Shown: positions 36,224-45,697, numbered from the stretch's first letter. The stretch is DNA of 64,000 nt from JAJDAT01 sp964570665 (GCA_964570665.1 CAZMZH010000001.1:542858-606857), one strand, 5' to 3'. Notes: generated by a model from the letters alone, not told the origin. Numbers and translations are program-made.

Positions 36224-36691
36224 TTAAAAGTTTGGAAATTTTATTTCTTGTATAATTACTGGAAAATCCTTTGGATTTATAAACCCTTCTAAAATAATTA
36301 TTTTTTTTTTATCGTCAGCTTTCACTACAACCTGCTTTCCTCTTTCAAAATCGGGAAATTTGGAAACCAACGCAACATTTTTAGGTATGAAGGGAATTCC
36401 CATTCTCCTCATTGCATTTAGCTCATCTCGATCAAACTCCAATAATGAATCTTCGTATGGGGGCCACTCTGCTGTTCCTAAAGTAGAAAACATCCAATCA
36501 ACAAACTGCGACGGATTCTTTTCTTTTATCGCCATAAAAGAGGAACGTTTGAGTTGACGTTCTGAAGATAAATAACGTACAACCCGAAACCCATTTCTCA
36601 ATTGTGGATTTTCAGAGTCTTCCCAGTCAACGAAAAATAATATCAATGGAAATAGAAAACCAACGCCAATCCAAAGGCTTGCTTTTCGCAT
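36224..36691 (-). CDS. Hypothetical membrane-anchored protein
   Basis: This 155-aa protein has one N-terminal hydrophobic segment (WIGVGFLFPLILFFVDW, about residues 7-23) serving as signal anchor, then a soluble region with KNPSQFVDWMFSTLGTAEWPP and a strand-rich end (RGKQVVVKADDKKKIIILEGF). No cysteine lipobox is present. No family is recognised. It stands alone, 110 bp upstream of pyk on the same strand, so read-through into pyk is possible. Confidence 0.65.
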   Translation of the reverse strand: MRKASLWIGVGFLFPLILFFVDWEDSENPQLRNGFRVVRYLSSERQLKRSSFMAIKEKNPSQFVDWMFSTLGTAEWPPYEDSLLEFDRDELNAMRRMGIPFIPKNVALVSKFPDFERGKQVVVKADDKKKIIILEGFINPKDFPVIIQEIKFPNF

Positions 36692-37132
36692 ACTAAAAAA
36701 TAAATATTTTGCATTAATGTTTTAGGAGTTACCAATATTTATTATACTACTCTGAATTGGTGAAAATAGTTTGTAATTGTTGAAAAGTTAAATCATGAAA
36801 AATATGACTTCCCTCTAAAATCAAGCTTTAAATCAATAGTGCAGACATTTCCCGAACCTCTTTTAAAAATCTAACCCTATAGTTTCCTTATTATAAAACC
36901 TTGACAAAAATCGTTTTCGCCCTTATTATAGATAAAAATATCTTTATATCTTTAAATTATGATTTTCATTAAAAGAGGAGCGCTGATTCTTCAATAAATT
37001 TTTAATGACAAACTCATTTAAGGGTTCAGACTCCAAAGGATATTTGGTTTAAGACGTTGCGAGACATTACTCAAGTTCGCAGAGAATGAAAGACAAATAA
37101 AAACTTTCCAACACCATTCGGAGGGTATAAAA
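36692..37132 (+). other. Intergenic region with a strong promoter and long leader
   Basis: This 441-bp gap is mostly AT-rich DNA. Its notable element is the near-consensus promoter at 36901-36929. Between the expected transcription start (around 36936) and the next gene lie about 195 nt of untranslated leader, in which no recognised riboswitch was seen. Confidence 0.5.
36901..36929 (+). promoter_or_regulatory. Sigma70-type promoter TTGACA-17-TATTAT
   Basis: A perfect -35 TTGACA (36901-36906) and a good -10 TATTAT (36924-36929) are separated by 17 bp, and transcription would run toward the 85-aa gene at 37133. It is one of the strongest-looking promoters in the window. Confidence 0.72.
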
Positions 37133-37390
37133 ATGAATGATATAAGAACTAATGAATATAGCGAAACCCAAATTGATGAAACGTGTCAGCCAAATAATGC
37201 CGATGAAGTAAATAAAACTAAACAGGTCAATATCGACTTTAGGGAACTTGTCGTATCGCTGATTATTGAAGTGGAAGTTTTGAAAGAATGCCTCGTAAAA
37301 AACAGAATGATTACATCCGAGGATTTTATTAAAAATGTTGGCTTGATGAGGGAGAAGAAAGAGATTACATTTGTTTCTAAAACAAGTTGA
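37133..37390 (+). CDS. Small hypothetical protein (85 aa)
   Basis: The 85-aa protein starts at ATG 37133 with a strong GGAGGG ribosome site about 8 bases before it. It is polar and helical in character (VDIDFRELVVSLIIEVEVLKECLVKN-like centre, written here in summary), with no signal peptide or membrane helix. No family is recognised. It has its own consensus promoter and a strong terminator (37431-37464), so it is a well-expressed single-gene transcript. A role as a small regulator or adaptor is possible, but nothing in the sequence shows it. Confidence 0.68.
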   Translation: MNDIRTNEYSETQIDETCQPNNADEVNKTKQVNIDFRELVVSLIIEVEVLKECLVKNRMITSEDFIKNVGLMREKKEITFVSKTS

Positions 37391-37430
37391 TATCTAAATT
37401 ATAAGTAAAAATGGTTCATTAAAAATAATT

Positions 37431-37464
37431 AAAGGCTTAGAGAAAAACCTCTAAGCCTTTTTTT
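37431..37464 (+). terminator. Rho-independent terminator after the 85-aa gene
   Basis: A 12-bp stem, AAAGGCTTAGAG pairing with CTCTAAGCCTTT, has a short A-rich loop and is followed by a run of T residues. It lies 41 bp past the stop codon. Confidence 0.88.
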
Positions 37465-37658
37465 ATGAAGTTTAAGGTTTTAATAATAAAATACCTCGGA
37501 TTCCTTTGAATCTTTGTCCCCCTTTTGCTAGTCTTCGGGCTTATATTTATACCCCTTTCAGATACATTAAATTATTATCGTTCATAGAAAGAGAAAATAC
37601 TCGCATTTTACTTTTTCCTAAATTTCAATTAATGAGTTTATGGAACTCATGCTAGAAA

Positions 37659-40088
37659 ATGTCAATTCCCATATCAAATAACAATAATAGACGGAATAAT
37701 TATTTTGAGATCGCAGGATTGATCTCTTTTATATTAGTGTCGGCTTTTGTTGTTTTACACTTCGAATATAAAAGCGGTAATTTTTTATTCAAATTTTTTA
37801 AGTCTAAAGTTTATTACGCTAACTTTAATAAAATAATTTTCCCTATATATTTCTGGTTGCTGGCGTTTGCATTCATACTTTTTAAAAGAGTTCTGGACAA
37901 TAACTTTCTTTCGCCAAAGAAAATCATTCAATTCTTTAGCTGGGCTTTTTTATACCATTTATTTCTTATTGTATTGACCCACTCGACCGAATTAACTCCT
38001 GGTTTCCCCTTAAAACCCATTCATTTGCCAGCATTACCTTATTCGGTATTTTATGCAAAAGGATTTGTCCATGCTTTCTTTTTCGGATATTACCTATATG
38101 CAATTTATATAATCAAAAATAAAACTTTTTCATACGAGTGGTTGATTCCTTTAACAATCTTAATTCCTTTTTTGTTTGGATATTCACCCTGGCTACATTT
38201 GACATATGCAGGCATCGCATCTGTTTTTTTATTCATTAGTAATAAATTAAAATTTATTACTTCTCCTAATAAAAATTATACCTTTCACGTTTTAATAGGT
38301 TTGTTTCTGTTAAGTCTAGGGTTTAGATTATGGTATGCCAGTTATCTTTCTTCGATTGATGGTGTGGGATTGAGCGCTGACGGACCTTCTTATTACCAAT
38401 CGGCAAAAAAATTTGCCGCTGGTGAATTTTCCAAAGTAGATTATTTGCACGCTCCTTTTTATTCACTATACTTGTCTGTTTTTGTCAAGATTTTTGGGAA
38501 TGCTGCAAGCTCAATTTTTTTCCCGCAAGCGGTAATAGGCGCTTTTTTACCTATTCTTGTAGTAAGAATTGTCAAAAAATTGGGCGACGAAAATGCTGCC
38601 ATCATTGCCGGGATTCTAGTGTCAGTATTTCCGCTTTGCATTCATTTTTCGGTTGTTATTAATCGAGCGTCTTTACAAATAATAATTTTGGCGCTTTTGG
38701 TGAATTTTTGCCTATTTTTAAAAGATAAAAATGAAGCAAAATGGTGTTTCGTTTTTGGGTCTCTTTTAGGCGCGGAATTCTACTTAGCGCAAGAGACCTT
38801 ACCCATTTTAATATTTCTGTTTTTTTATGGTTTTTGGAAAATATCAAACCAAAATAAATTATTTATTGAGTTGGACAAAAAAATAGTTTGGGGAACTTTG
38901 GGGATAATAACTATTTGGACCCCGTTAAATGGAATCTTTTATAGTCACTCCCAACGGTTAATGCTCTTAGGTAGAGACGCCTCTTTGTCCAAACCTCATG
39001 AAGTTCTATATAACAGCTGGATATTTGGAAGGAGTGAATACTCTATGGAACTGAACCAAATGGGATTTAACCCATTACAGTTCCCTATTTCTAGCTTACA
39101 ACAATTAATTTCTGATCCTCTAAAAATAATTCCCCTATATTGGGGGAGAATTTTAGATGAACTTTCCAGCTTCTTATTTGCACCGGGCTCCATTCACATC
39201 GCCCCTTTAAATCTAGAATATGATTCGTTTTATGGAGCAAACCTTCAGTTTTATCTTTATTTTTTTATTATTATTGGATTAATTCAACTAATTAGAACTC
39301 ATGAAATTGGATTGCAAAAAAAAAGTTTGATTATAATTCCTATTTTTTTGCAAATGCTGGTTGTTTCTTCCTTTTTATTTGGAGCATTTCGTTATCGCGC
39401 TCCCTTCGCCCCTTTTTATTTAATAATTGCCAGTTTTGGGATTCGATGGGTAATCGATAAAAACTTAACTGAATTTAAAACCGGGAAAACCTTTTTTAAT
39501 TCAAGTAAATTAAGCGTGATTTTAGGAATCTACGCATTGGGAGTATTCACCTTATTTTTAGGGAGTATTAATTTTGAAAGAAATGAAACAAAAATCACAA
39601 AATCTCAATACAAATTAGGTCCTTGGGTCAACCTGATAGATAATCGTTTGCAAGCGGTACATTTTGCCACTCTTAATGGTACAGTATTTTCTTTCTATGA
39701 TAAGAACTCAAATGTTGAGTCGCCTAACAGAGAATTATCTTTTAAAATTTGCCGTTTTTTAATGACTGGGGAAAAACCTTACTATCTTTTGTTATTGGAC
39801 GGGGAAATATTAGGAAAACCAAAGAAAGTTTCTCATGGTTGCTCTGAAATTAAAGAAACGTTTAATCCTCGTTACGATGGGGGTATGTTAAGTTTATTTG
39901 TATATTTTTCTCCCGACGGTAAAATTCTCTCATTAAAAGACGCTCAGATATTTTTTAAAGATAAGAATAAAGTAGTTAATGTACCTCTTATTGAGATTCC
40001 TCAAAGTCCGATTACCGATCGATATAAAATGGAATTTAATAATTTTTCTTTAGGATATGTAAAAATTAGTCGGCCAATAGTTAGATAG
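37659..40088 (+). CDS. GT-C-type membrane glycosyltransferase (ArnT/PMT-like)
   Basis: The 809-aa protein has about a dozen hydrophobic segments in its first 600 residues, then a soluble C-terminal region. Its layout fits the GT-C fold, which uses polyprenyl-phosphate sugars as donors at the outer face of the inner membrane. After several leading helices, the loop GVGLSADGPSYYQSAKKFAAGE matches the Asp-containing first extracytoplasmic loop near the catalytic site, and LHAPFYSLYLSVFVKIFG follows as in family members. The acceptor could be lipid A, a glycan or a protein. It has no glycan-cluster neighbours. Confidence 0.7.
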   Translation: MSIPISNNNNRRNNYFEIAGLISFILVSAFVVLHFEYKSGNFLFKFFKSKVYYANFNKIIFPIYFWLLAFAFILFKRVLDNNFLSPKKIIQFFSWAFLYHLFLIVLTHSTELTPGFPLKPIHLPALPYSVFYAKGFVHAFFFGYYLYAIYIIKNKTFSYEWLIPLTILIPFLFGYSPWLHLTYAGIASVFLFISNKLKFITSPNKNYTFHVLIGLFLLSLGFRLWYASYLSSIDGVGLSADGPSYYQSAKKFAAGEFSKVDYLHAPFYSLYLSVFVKIFGNAASSIFFPQAVIGAFLPILVVRIVKKLGDENAAIIAGILVSVFPLCIHFSVVINRASLQIIILALLVNFCLFLKDKNEAKWCFVFGSLLGAEFYLAQETLPILIFLFFYGFWKISNQNKLFIELDKKIVWGTLGIITIWTPLNGIFYSHSQRLMLLGRDASLSKPHEVLYNSWIFGRSEYSMELNQMGFNPLQFPISSLQQLISDPLKIIPLYWGRILDELSSFLFAPGSIHIAPLNLEYDSFYGANLQFYLYFFIIIGLIQLIRTHEIGLQKKSLIIIPIFLQMLVVSSFLFGAFRYRAPFAPFYLIIASFGIRWVIDKNLTEFKTGKTFFNSSKLSVILGIYALGVFTLFLGSINFERNETKITKSQYKLGPWVNLIDNRLQAVHFATLNGTVFSFYDKNSNVESPNRELSFKICRFLMTGEKPYYLLLLDGEILGKPKKVSHGCSEIKETFNPRYDGGMLSLFVYFSPDGKILSLKDAQIFFKDKNKVVNVPLIEIPQSPITDRYKMEFNNFSLGYVKISRPIVR

Positions 40089-40285
40089 ATCAGGGCTTTG
40101 TCAAATTTTAGAGTCGGTTTGACTTTTCTTCCCTACGAGTCATTAAAATTACTTATGGTATTAAGGCAAAACTTTTTTGTAAGTTTGCAGTATTTCTGGT
40201 TCGGTTGATTCAGATTACTTTGAACCTTTTAACGTCATTTGCTAGCCTTTAACTTTAATCCAACCCCATTATTCAACAACAATTT

Positions 40286-40594
40286 ATGAGCGATTCACAC
40301 AGCCCACAAGCAAAAGCCTACTGGCAGGAAAATATCCGTATCGTCCTTTCGCTTTTATCGATATGGTTTGTGGTTTCCTTTGGAATGTCTATCGTGTTTG
40401 TGGATGCGCTTGATAACGTCCGTTTCTTCGGATTTAAATTAGGTTTCTGGATGGCGCAACAGGGCTCCATTTACTGTTTTGTGATTCTTATCTTTATCTA
40501 TGTCTATAAGATGAACAAGCTCGACCGTAAATACGGAGTTGACGAGGACCATGATGAATTGGCCCCCGACAATCCATCTCACGATAATAAATAA
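40286..40594 (+). CDS. DUF4212 small subunit of sodium/solute symporter
   Basis: This 102-aa protein has two transmembrane segments (residues about 17-40 and 55-78) and the family pattern AYWQENIRIVLSLLSIWFVVSFG with FKLGFWMAQQGSIYCFVILIFIYVYKMNKLDRKYG, typical of DUF4212. Members always sit directly before a large sodium:solute symporter subunit, and that is the case here (6-bp gap). It probably stabilises or regulates the transporter in the inner membrane. Confidence 0.93.
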   Translation: MSDSHSPQAKAYWQENIRIVLSLLSIWFVVSFGMSIVFVDALDNVRFFGFKLGFWMAQQGSIYCFVILIFIYVYKMNKLDRKYGVDEDHDELAPDNPSHDNK

Positions 40595-40600
40595 TCCAAT

Positions 40601-42373
40601 ATGGACGTTCAGACATTAACTTTTATTTTCGTTGGAATTACCTTTGCCATATACATTGGAATAGCCATCTGGTCGCGAGCGGGAAATACCGACGATTTTT
40701 ACGTTGCCGGTGGAGGCGTCCCTCCTCTAGCTAATGGCATGGCTACGGCGGCAGATTGGATGTCTGCAGCTTCCTTTATCTCCATGGCAGGCATCATATC
40801 TTTTGTCGGAAGAGATGGAGCCGTCTATCTAATGGGTTGGACAGGCGGTTATGTTCTACTGGCATTGCTATTGGCGCCTTATCTACGAAAGTTCGGCAAA
40901 TACACAGTTCCCGACTTTGTTGGCGATCGTTATTACTCTAATGTCGCGCGACTGGTCGCCGTGGTGTGTGTATTATTTGTTTCCTTTACATATGTGGCAG
41001 GTCAAATGCGCGGAGTGGGAATTGTTTTTTCTCGTTTCTTGGAAGTTAATATCACAACAGGCGTTTTGATCGGGATGGCCATTGTATTTTTTTACGCCGT
41101 TTTGGGAGGAATGAAAGGAATTACCTATACGCAAGTCGCGCAATATTGTGTTTTAATTTTTGCGTTTCTGGTGCCCGCCATTTTCATTTCAATATTGATG
41201 ACGGGAAACCCTGTTCCACAATTAGGATTCGGCAGTACTCTGACAGACGGCTCCAATATTTATCTACTAGATAAATTGGATCAATTATCCCAGGAACTTG
41301 GGTTTGTAGCCTATACATCGGGAAACAAATCTACCATCGACGTCTTCTTTATAACGGCCGCTCTTATGGTAGGCACAGCGGGGCTACCTCATGTCATTGT
41401 CAGATTCTTCACGGTTCCCAAAGTTCGCGACGCCCGTATTTCAGCAGGGTACGCCCTGGTGTTTATCGCCATATTGTATACAACGGCTCCAGCGTTGGCA
41501 GCTTTTGCCCGAGTCAACCTGATCAATACCGTTAACAATGCAGAATATAAAACTACTCCAGCGTGGTTTAAGAATTGGGAAAATACCAATCTCATCGCCT
41601 GGACCGATAAAAATCAAGACGGAAAAATCCAATATTCAGCGGGAAAAGCATTTGACGGAAAACCTCAGTTTTTGAAAGAACGCGGAATTAGAGGAGAAAG
41701 AAAAATTTCAAACTCGGCGACCGATAATCCCAATGAACTCTATATTGATCGCGATATCATGGTTCTTGCAAACCCTGAAATCGCCAATCTACCCAATTGG
41801 GTTATCGCTTTGGTTGCGGCAGGGGGTCTTGCCGCCGCCCTTTCCACTGCGGCGGGATTGTTGCTAGTCATATCGACGTCGATTTCTCACGATCTTTTGA
41901 AAAAAATGTTCATGCCCAATATTTCCGATAAACAAGAACTCTTGTTTGCGCGGGTTTCGGCAGCGTGCGCTATTATTATCGCAGGATATTTTGGAATTTA
42001 TCCGCCAGGATTTGTCGCGCAAGTGGTGGCGTTTGCTTTTGGGCTTGCCGCTTCGTCATTTTTCCCGATTATTTTAATGGGCATCTTTTCTAAGCGTATG
42101 AACAAAGAAGGAGCAATAGCCGGGATGGTAACTGGGCTGACCTTCACCGCCAGCTATATCATTTATTTTAAATTCATCAATCCATCAGCAAACTCTGCGG
42201 AGAACTGGTGGTTTGGAATATCCCCTGAAGGCATCGGCACGTTGGGAATGTTGTTTAATTTTTTCGTCGCAAGTATTGTCAGCCACTTCACTACCCCGCC
42301 ACCACAAGAGATTAAGGATTTGGTAGACGATATACGAATCCCTCAAGGGGCCGCAGGCGCCTATCGCCACTAA
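40601..42373 (+). CDS. Sodium:solute symporter, ActP/VC_2705-like large subunit
   Basis: The 590-aa protein has about 13 transmembrane segments with the SSS family features: FYVAGGGVPPLANGMATAADWMSAASFISMAG near the start (sodium-site region), VPDFVGDRYYS, and later AAGGLAAALSTAAGLLLVISTSISHDL. It belongs to the group that pairs with DUF4212 proteins and generally imports acetate or other small organic acids with sodium. Two longer hydrophilic insertions (around residues 210-245 and 305-385) separate helices, as usual in this group. The sensor kinase and response-regulator genes follow, pointing to regulated carbon uptake. Confidence 0.93.
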   Translation: MDVQTLTFIFVGITFAIYIGIAIWSRAGNTDDFYVAGGGVPPLANGMATAADWMSAASFISMAGIISFVGRDGAVYLMGWTGGYVLLALLLAPYLRKFGKYTVPDFVGDRYYSNVARLVAVVCVLFVSFTYVAGQMRGVGIVFSRFLEVNITTGVLIGMAIVFFYAVLGGMKGITYTQVAQYCVLIFAFLVPAIFISILMTGNPVPQLGFGSTLTDGSNIYLLDKLDQLSQELGFVAYTSGNKSTIDVFFITAALMVGTAGLPHVIVRFFTVPKVRDARISAGYALVFIAILYTTAPALAAFARVNLINTVNNAEYKTTPAWFKNWENTNLIAWTDKNQDGKIQYSAGKAFDGKPQFLKERGIRGERKISNSATDNPNELYIDRDIMVLANPEIANLPNWVIALVAAGGLAAALSTAAGLLLVISTSISHDLLKKMFMPNISDKQELLFARVSAACAIIIAGYFGIYPPGFVAQVVAFAFGLAASSFFPIILMGIFSKRMNKEGAIAGMVTGLTFTASYIIYFKFINPSANSAENWWFGISPEGIGTLGMLFNFFVASIVSHFTTPPPQEIKDLVDDIRIPQGAAGAYRH

Positions 42374-42481
42374 ATTTTTGGATACGTTTCAAATGTAAGT
42401 TTTTGTCGTTTTATCCATTCAACTATCTCTACCAAATACCTCCCCCTATTAAATCGTTCTCATAGCTGATAACTTATTAAT

Positions 42482-43651
42482 ATGAGCAATCGCGATTCTA
42501 AAAAAGAAATGGTTCTTATCTTGAGCGCTATTCTTATTGGCGGAATCATAATGCTGGTAGACATAATGATCCCTCTTGGAGTAGCGGGTGGAGTCCCTTA
42601 TGTAGCGCTGGTTCTTTTAGGGCTATGGTCTCCAAGAAAACGATTCACAATATTGGCCGCAATTGCCGGTTCCACTCTCACCATATTGGGATTCTATTTA
42701 TCGCCTTCAGGCGGCGAACTGTGGAAAGTTATTTTCAATCGATCCTTAGCTCTATTTGCTATCTGGGTGACAGCCATTCTTAGTCTACTTTACAAGCGGT
42801 CAGAAACTGAATTAAAACAACATCAAGAACAGCTTGAAGAATTGGTTAAAAAACGAACCCAGGCGTTGAATGAATCCAATCAACAATTAGAAAAATATCA
42901 AAATCATTTGGAAGAAATTGTCCAAGCCCGAACCAAAGAATTGAATGAAACTAACCAACAACTAATTCATTCTGAAAAACTATCCGCAACGGGTAGGCTT
43001 GCGGCTTCCATTGCTCATGAATTCAACAATCCAATTTGTGGCATTCGCAATGCCTTGGAAAGAATCGTAGAAAAGGTTCCCATGGACAATAGCCACAAAA
43101 GCACGACTGAAATCGCTATCAACGAGTGTAACCGAATCGCCAAATTGATAAAGCAACTCAATGATTTTCATCGCCCTTCATCCAGCGTGATGGAATCGTT
43201 TGACATCCATAAAGCGATCGATGAAATGGCTCTGTTATTTCAAAAGAAATTAAAAGATAGAAATATCCAATTGAAAAAATATTACTGCCAACCGACACTT
43301 ATGATTAAAGCCATTCCAGACCAAATTAAGCAGATAATTTTGAATTTAATGCAAAACGCAGAGGAATCTTTTATCGAAAACCAAGGAAATATAGTTATTA
43401 CAACTGAGAAAACAGATTCTGAAATAAAAATTCAAATAAAAGATTTTGGACAAGGAATTCCTGAAAATAATTTGGATAAAATTTTTGATCCTTTTTTCAC
43501 TACAAAATCAGACGTCAAGGGAATCGGGCTTGGGCTTTCAGTTAGCTATGGAATCGTGGAAAATCATGGAGGGTCCATTTCTGTCGAAAGTAAAATTAAC
43601 CAAGGAACCCATTTTGTTCTAACTCTACCATTGGAAGGAAAGGCTAATTGA
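42482..43651 (+). CDS. Membrane sensor histidine kinase next to the symporter genes
   Basis: The 389-aa protein starts with about three transmembrane helices (residues 9-110), so the sensor may lie in the membrane or the short loops. Next comes a coiled coil built from a direct internal repeat (EELVKKRTQALNESNQQLE and EEIVQARTKELNETNQQL). The HisKA box with IAHEFNNPICGIRNALE puts the phospho-histidine near residue 180. The ATPase has N box NLMQNAEESF, G1 DFGQGIP and G2 GIGLGLSVSYG. It overlaps the response-regulator gene by four bases (ATGA). Together they form a two-component pair resembling acetate-sensing systems. Confidence 0.92.
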   Translation: MSNRDSKKEMVLILSAILIGGIIMLVDIMIPLGVAGGVPYVALVLLGLWSPRKRFTILAAIAGSTLTILGFYLSPSGGELWKVIFNRSLALFAIWVTAILSLLYKRSETELKQHQEQLEELVKKRTQALNESNQQLEKYQNHLEEIVQARTKELNETNQQLIHSEKLSATGRLAASIAHEFNNPICGIRNALERIVEKVPMDNSHKSTTEIAINECNRIAKLIKQLNDFHRPSSSVMESFDIHKAIDEMALLFQKKLKDRNIQLKKYYCQPTLMIKAIPDQIKQIILNLMQNAEESFIENQGNIVITTEKTDSEIKIQIKDFGQGIPENNLDKIFDPFFTTKSDVKGIGLGLSVSYGIVENHGGSISVESKINQGTHFVLTLPLEGKAN

Positions 43652-44247
43652 TGAGCAGGCAATCTATATTGGTCATTGACGACGAGGCGTTAATTCTGGA
43701 TACAATGAGCAAAGATTTGGCCGACCAGGGATATCAAGTCAATACCGCGAAAAATGGCGAAGAAGGAATTCGAAAGTTTCGTGAAGGAAAACATGATTTG
43801 GTGATTACCGATTTGGTTATGGAAGGATTGGATGGAATTCAGGTCGCCAAAGAAGTCAAAGAATTAAAACCCGATACAAAAATAATTTTTATAACCGGCT
43901 ACGGAACCCGTGGCTCTGTTATTGAAGCTCTTCGCCTCGGAGCGTCCGACTATTTCCTCAAACCTTATAACCGAACTGAATTGTTCCAAAGAGTGTCCGC
44001 TTGTTTTAAGGAACAAAAGAATTCCATTCAAGGAATGAGCCAAATTTTATTAGAAAAAATTGAAAAAAAGTCCTTATCACGCAAAGAGAAGGAAGTAATC
44101 GCTCTCGTATTAAATGGCTTATCAGATAAGGAAATTGCTTTCAAACTTTTTATCAGTATCAATACGGTTAAAACTCACCTCAAACATATTTACGATAAAT
44201 TAGAAATAAAAGGCCGCAAAGAGCTTCTCAAATTGGCAATGGGATAA
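43648..44247 (+). CDS. Response regulator with LuxR-type DNA-binding domain
   Basis: The 199-aa protein has a receiver domain (acidic pair in VIDDEALILD; phospho-Asp in LVITDLVMEGLDG, near residue 55; Lys in FLKPYN) and a C-terminal LuxR/GerE helix-turn-helix (SRKEKEVIALVLNGLSDKEIAFKLFISINTVKTHLKHIYDKL). Its start overlaps the kinase stop by four bases, so it is the cognate partner. It likely controls the symporter operon, by analogy with CrbS/CrbR-type acetate systems; the true regulon is not shown here. Confidence 0.93.
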   Translation: MMSRQSILVIDDEALILDTMSKDLADQGYQVNTAKNGEEGIRKFREGKHDLVITDLVMEGLDGIQVAKEVKELKPDTKIIFITGYGTRGSVIEALRLGASDYFLKPYNRTELFQRVSACFKEQKNSIQGMSQILLEKIEKKSLSRKEKEVIALVLNGLSDKEIAFKLFISINTVKTHLKHIYDKLEIKGRKELLKLAMG

Positions 44248-44323
44248 CATTGCGACCTTAGATAGTAAATTTTTTATCTCCCTTCCTGCAAAGCTTGTAA
44301 CTCTCTTCTTAAAAAAAAATTAA

Positions 44324-44345
44324 AAATCACTCGAACGAGTGATTT
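44324..44345. terminator. Hairpin AAATCACTCG/CGAGTGATTT, possible terminator
   Basis: A 10-bp perfect inverted repeat with a 2-base centre lies 77 bp past the response-regulator stop. The plus-strand tail (ACTTTATC) is a weak U tract, so termination on this strand is plausible but not textbook. An operator is the alternative. Confidence 0.5.
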
Positions 44346-44429
44346 ACTTTATCTCTTTAAGGCCTATTTTATTTAAAACGGCAATCAATCTTTTTTTACT
44401 TTTCCGCTTTAAAGAGAAATCCAAGCAAA

Positions 44430-44933
44430 ATGAAACGAATCGGAATTCAGACTTTGAGCCTCAGTTTGGGATTGATATTATTGGGCGCCATTCAATCCGG
44501 ACCGGTACTGGCGCAAGGAAATACAGGTTATAACTCTTATGGAGATTATATCGAGGAAATTATAATCGATGAAAAGAACTATAAGGAGCAAGAAACCAAG
44601 AGGCTCAAAGAAAAGCATAAACATTATGTTGAAATGATCAAAAAAAATCCCCAAAACCCCACTGCTTATCACTATCTAGGAAGCCTCTATCTAGAGTTAG
44701 ATAGTCCTCAAAAAGCCATTAACGCTTATAAAGATCTTTTAAATTTATCTCCGTTTGACGCCAAAGCTCACTTTAGCTTGAGCCAAGCCTTTAGCAAAAT
44801 TAACGATGGAACCAACGCCATAAAACATATGGAAAAAGCGAATCAGATTTTTCGAAATAATTTTAACCTTTTGGGAAAAACCAAGACACAAAAACTATTA
44901 AAGAAACTAAAAGAGCGATATCCCCCAAAATAG
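44430..44933 (+). CDS. Secreted TPR protein
   Basis: The 167-aa protein has a signal peptide (MKRIGIQTLSLSLGLILLG to about residue 29, ending VLAQ) and then two to three tetratricopeptide repeats (AYHYLGSLYLELDSPQKAINA, AKAHFSLSQAFSKINDGTNAI). It probably acts in the periplasm as a partner-binding scaffold. The cytochrome c gene begins 45 bp after its stop on the same strand, so the pair may work together in envelope redox chemistry; that is inference. Confidence 0.8.
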   Translation: MKRIGIQTLSLSLGLILLGAIQSGPVLAQGNTGYNSYGDYIEEIIIDEKNYKEQETKRLKEKHKHYVEMIKKNPQNPTAYHYLGSLYLELDSPQKAINAYKDLLNLSPFDAKAHFSLSQAFSKINDGTNAIKHMEKANQIFRNNFNLLGKTKTQKLLKKLKERYPPK

Positions 44934-44978
44934 CAAAATTATCGTAATCCAATGAACTTTCAGAAAGGATTACAAGTT

Positions 44979-45515
44979 ATGAAACTTTATTTCAAAGATA
45001 AACCTTTTCTCAAACCTCGGTTTGTTCTTAGTATTTTGATTATTTTTTGTTTAGGCGGAAGCGTTCCTTACAGACTTGCGTTTGAAGATACTGGTAAACA
45101 AAATAATAGGGTAAATTTTAGAAAGCAAACCTCGTTGCAAGCACCCCTTGGAGCTTGTCCACAAACAAGATATACCCACATGGTTCCTCCCTTCCTTTAT
45201 AATAAAAAAAACCCTCTAACCTCTACCCCAGAAAATCTTTTCATCGGGCAATTACTCTATAACGTAATTCGGAATCCGTTAGCTTGTAGGGACTGTCACG
45301 GAGAAAAAGGCGACGGTGAAGGGCTAAAATGGGCTGGATTAGATACCCCCCCAAGGAACTTTACCTGCAAAAAGACCATGAAGGAAATTCCAGATGGACA
45401 ATTATTTGGAGTCATTAAATATGGATCTCCCGGAACCAAAATGTTTGCCTATGACTTGTTAGAAGACGACCAAATCTGGCAATTGGTTTTATATATCCGT
45501 CAGTTTGCCAAATAA
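44979..45515 (+). CDS. Monohaem c-type cytochrome
   Basis: This 178-aa protein has a signal anchor (FVLSILIIFCLGGSVPYRLAF) and one haem c motif CRDCH (in NPLACRDCHGEKGDGEG), so it is attached to haem in the periplasm. A downstream Met in GSPGTKMFAYDLL could be the distal iron ligand. The last residues (DDQIWQLVLYIRQF) form the usual C-terminal helix of class I cytochromes. I start at ATG 44979, preceded by a GAAAGGA site, instead of the earlier ATG at 44952. It may carry electrons between membrane complexes; no partner is adjacent. Confidence 0.88.
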   Translation: MKLYFKDKPFLKPRFVLSILIIFCLGGSVPYRLAFEDTGKQNNRVNFRKQTSLQAPLGACPQTRYTHMVPPFLYNKKNPLTSTPENLFIGQLLYNVIRNPLACRDCHGEKGDGEGLKWAGLDTPPRNFTCKKTMKEIPDGQLFGVIKYGSPGTKMFAYDLLEDDQIWQLVLYIRQFAK

Positions 45516-45634
45516 TTTTGGGTACGTAGGAAACTCACCCCGTTTGGGCAATTTCGAATAATATTGTATCAACACCGTTTCCACTGACCGCTGAAACCAA
45601 AACTTTCTCCAAAAATATTTTTTTCAAAAAACTC

Positions 45635-45663
45635 TTGATATTTTACCGAACGTTCGGTAAATT
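45635..45663 (+). promoter_or_regulatory. TetR promoter with embedded 20-bp palindromic operator
   Basis: The likely promoter is TTGATA (45635-45640), 17 bp, then TAAATT (45658-45663). Within it lies the perfect palindrome TTTACCGAACGTTCGGTAAA (45642-45661), a textbook TetR-type operator, 36 bp upstream of the TetR start. Binding would block RNA polymerase, giving autorepression of the four-gene cassette. Confidence 0.82.
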
Positions 45664-45697
45664 AAAAATTAAGCTTTAAATAAAGAGGACTTTTCTT

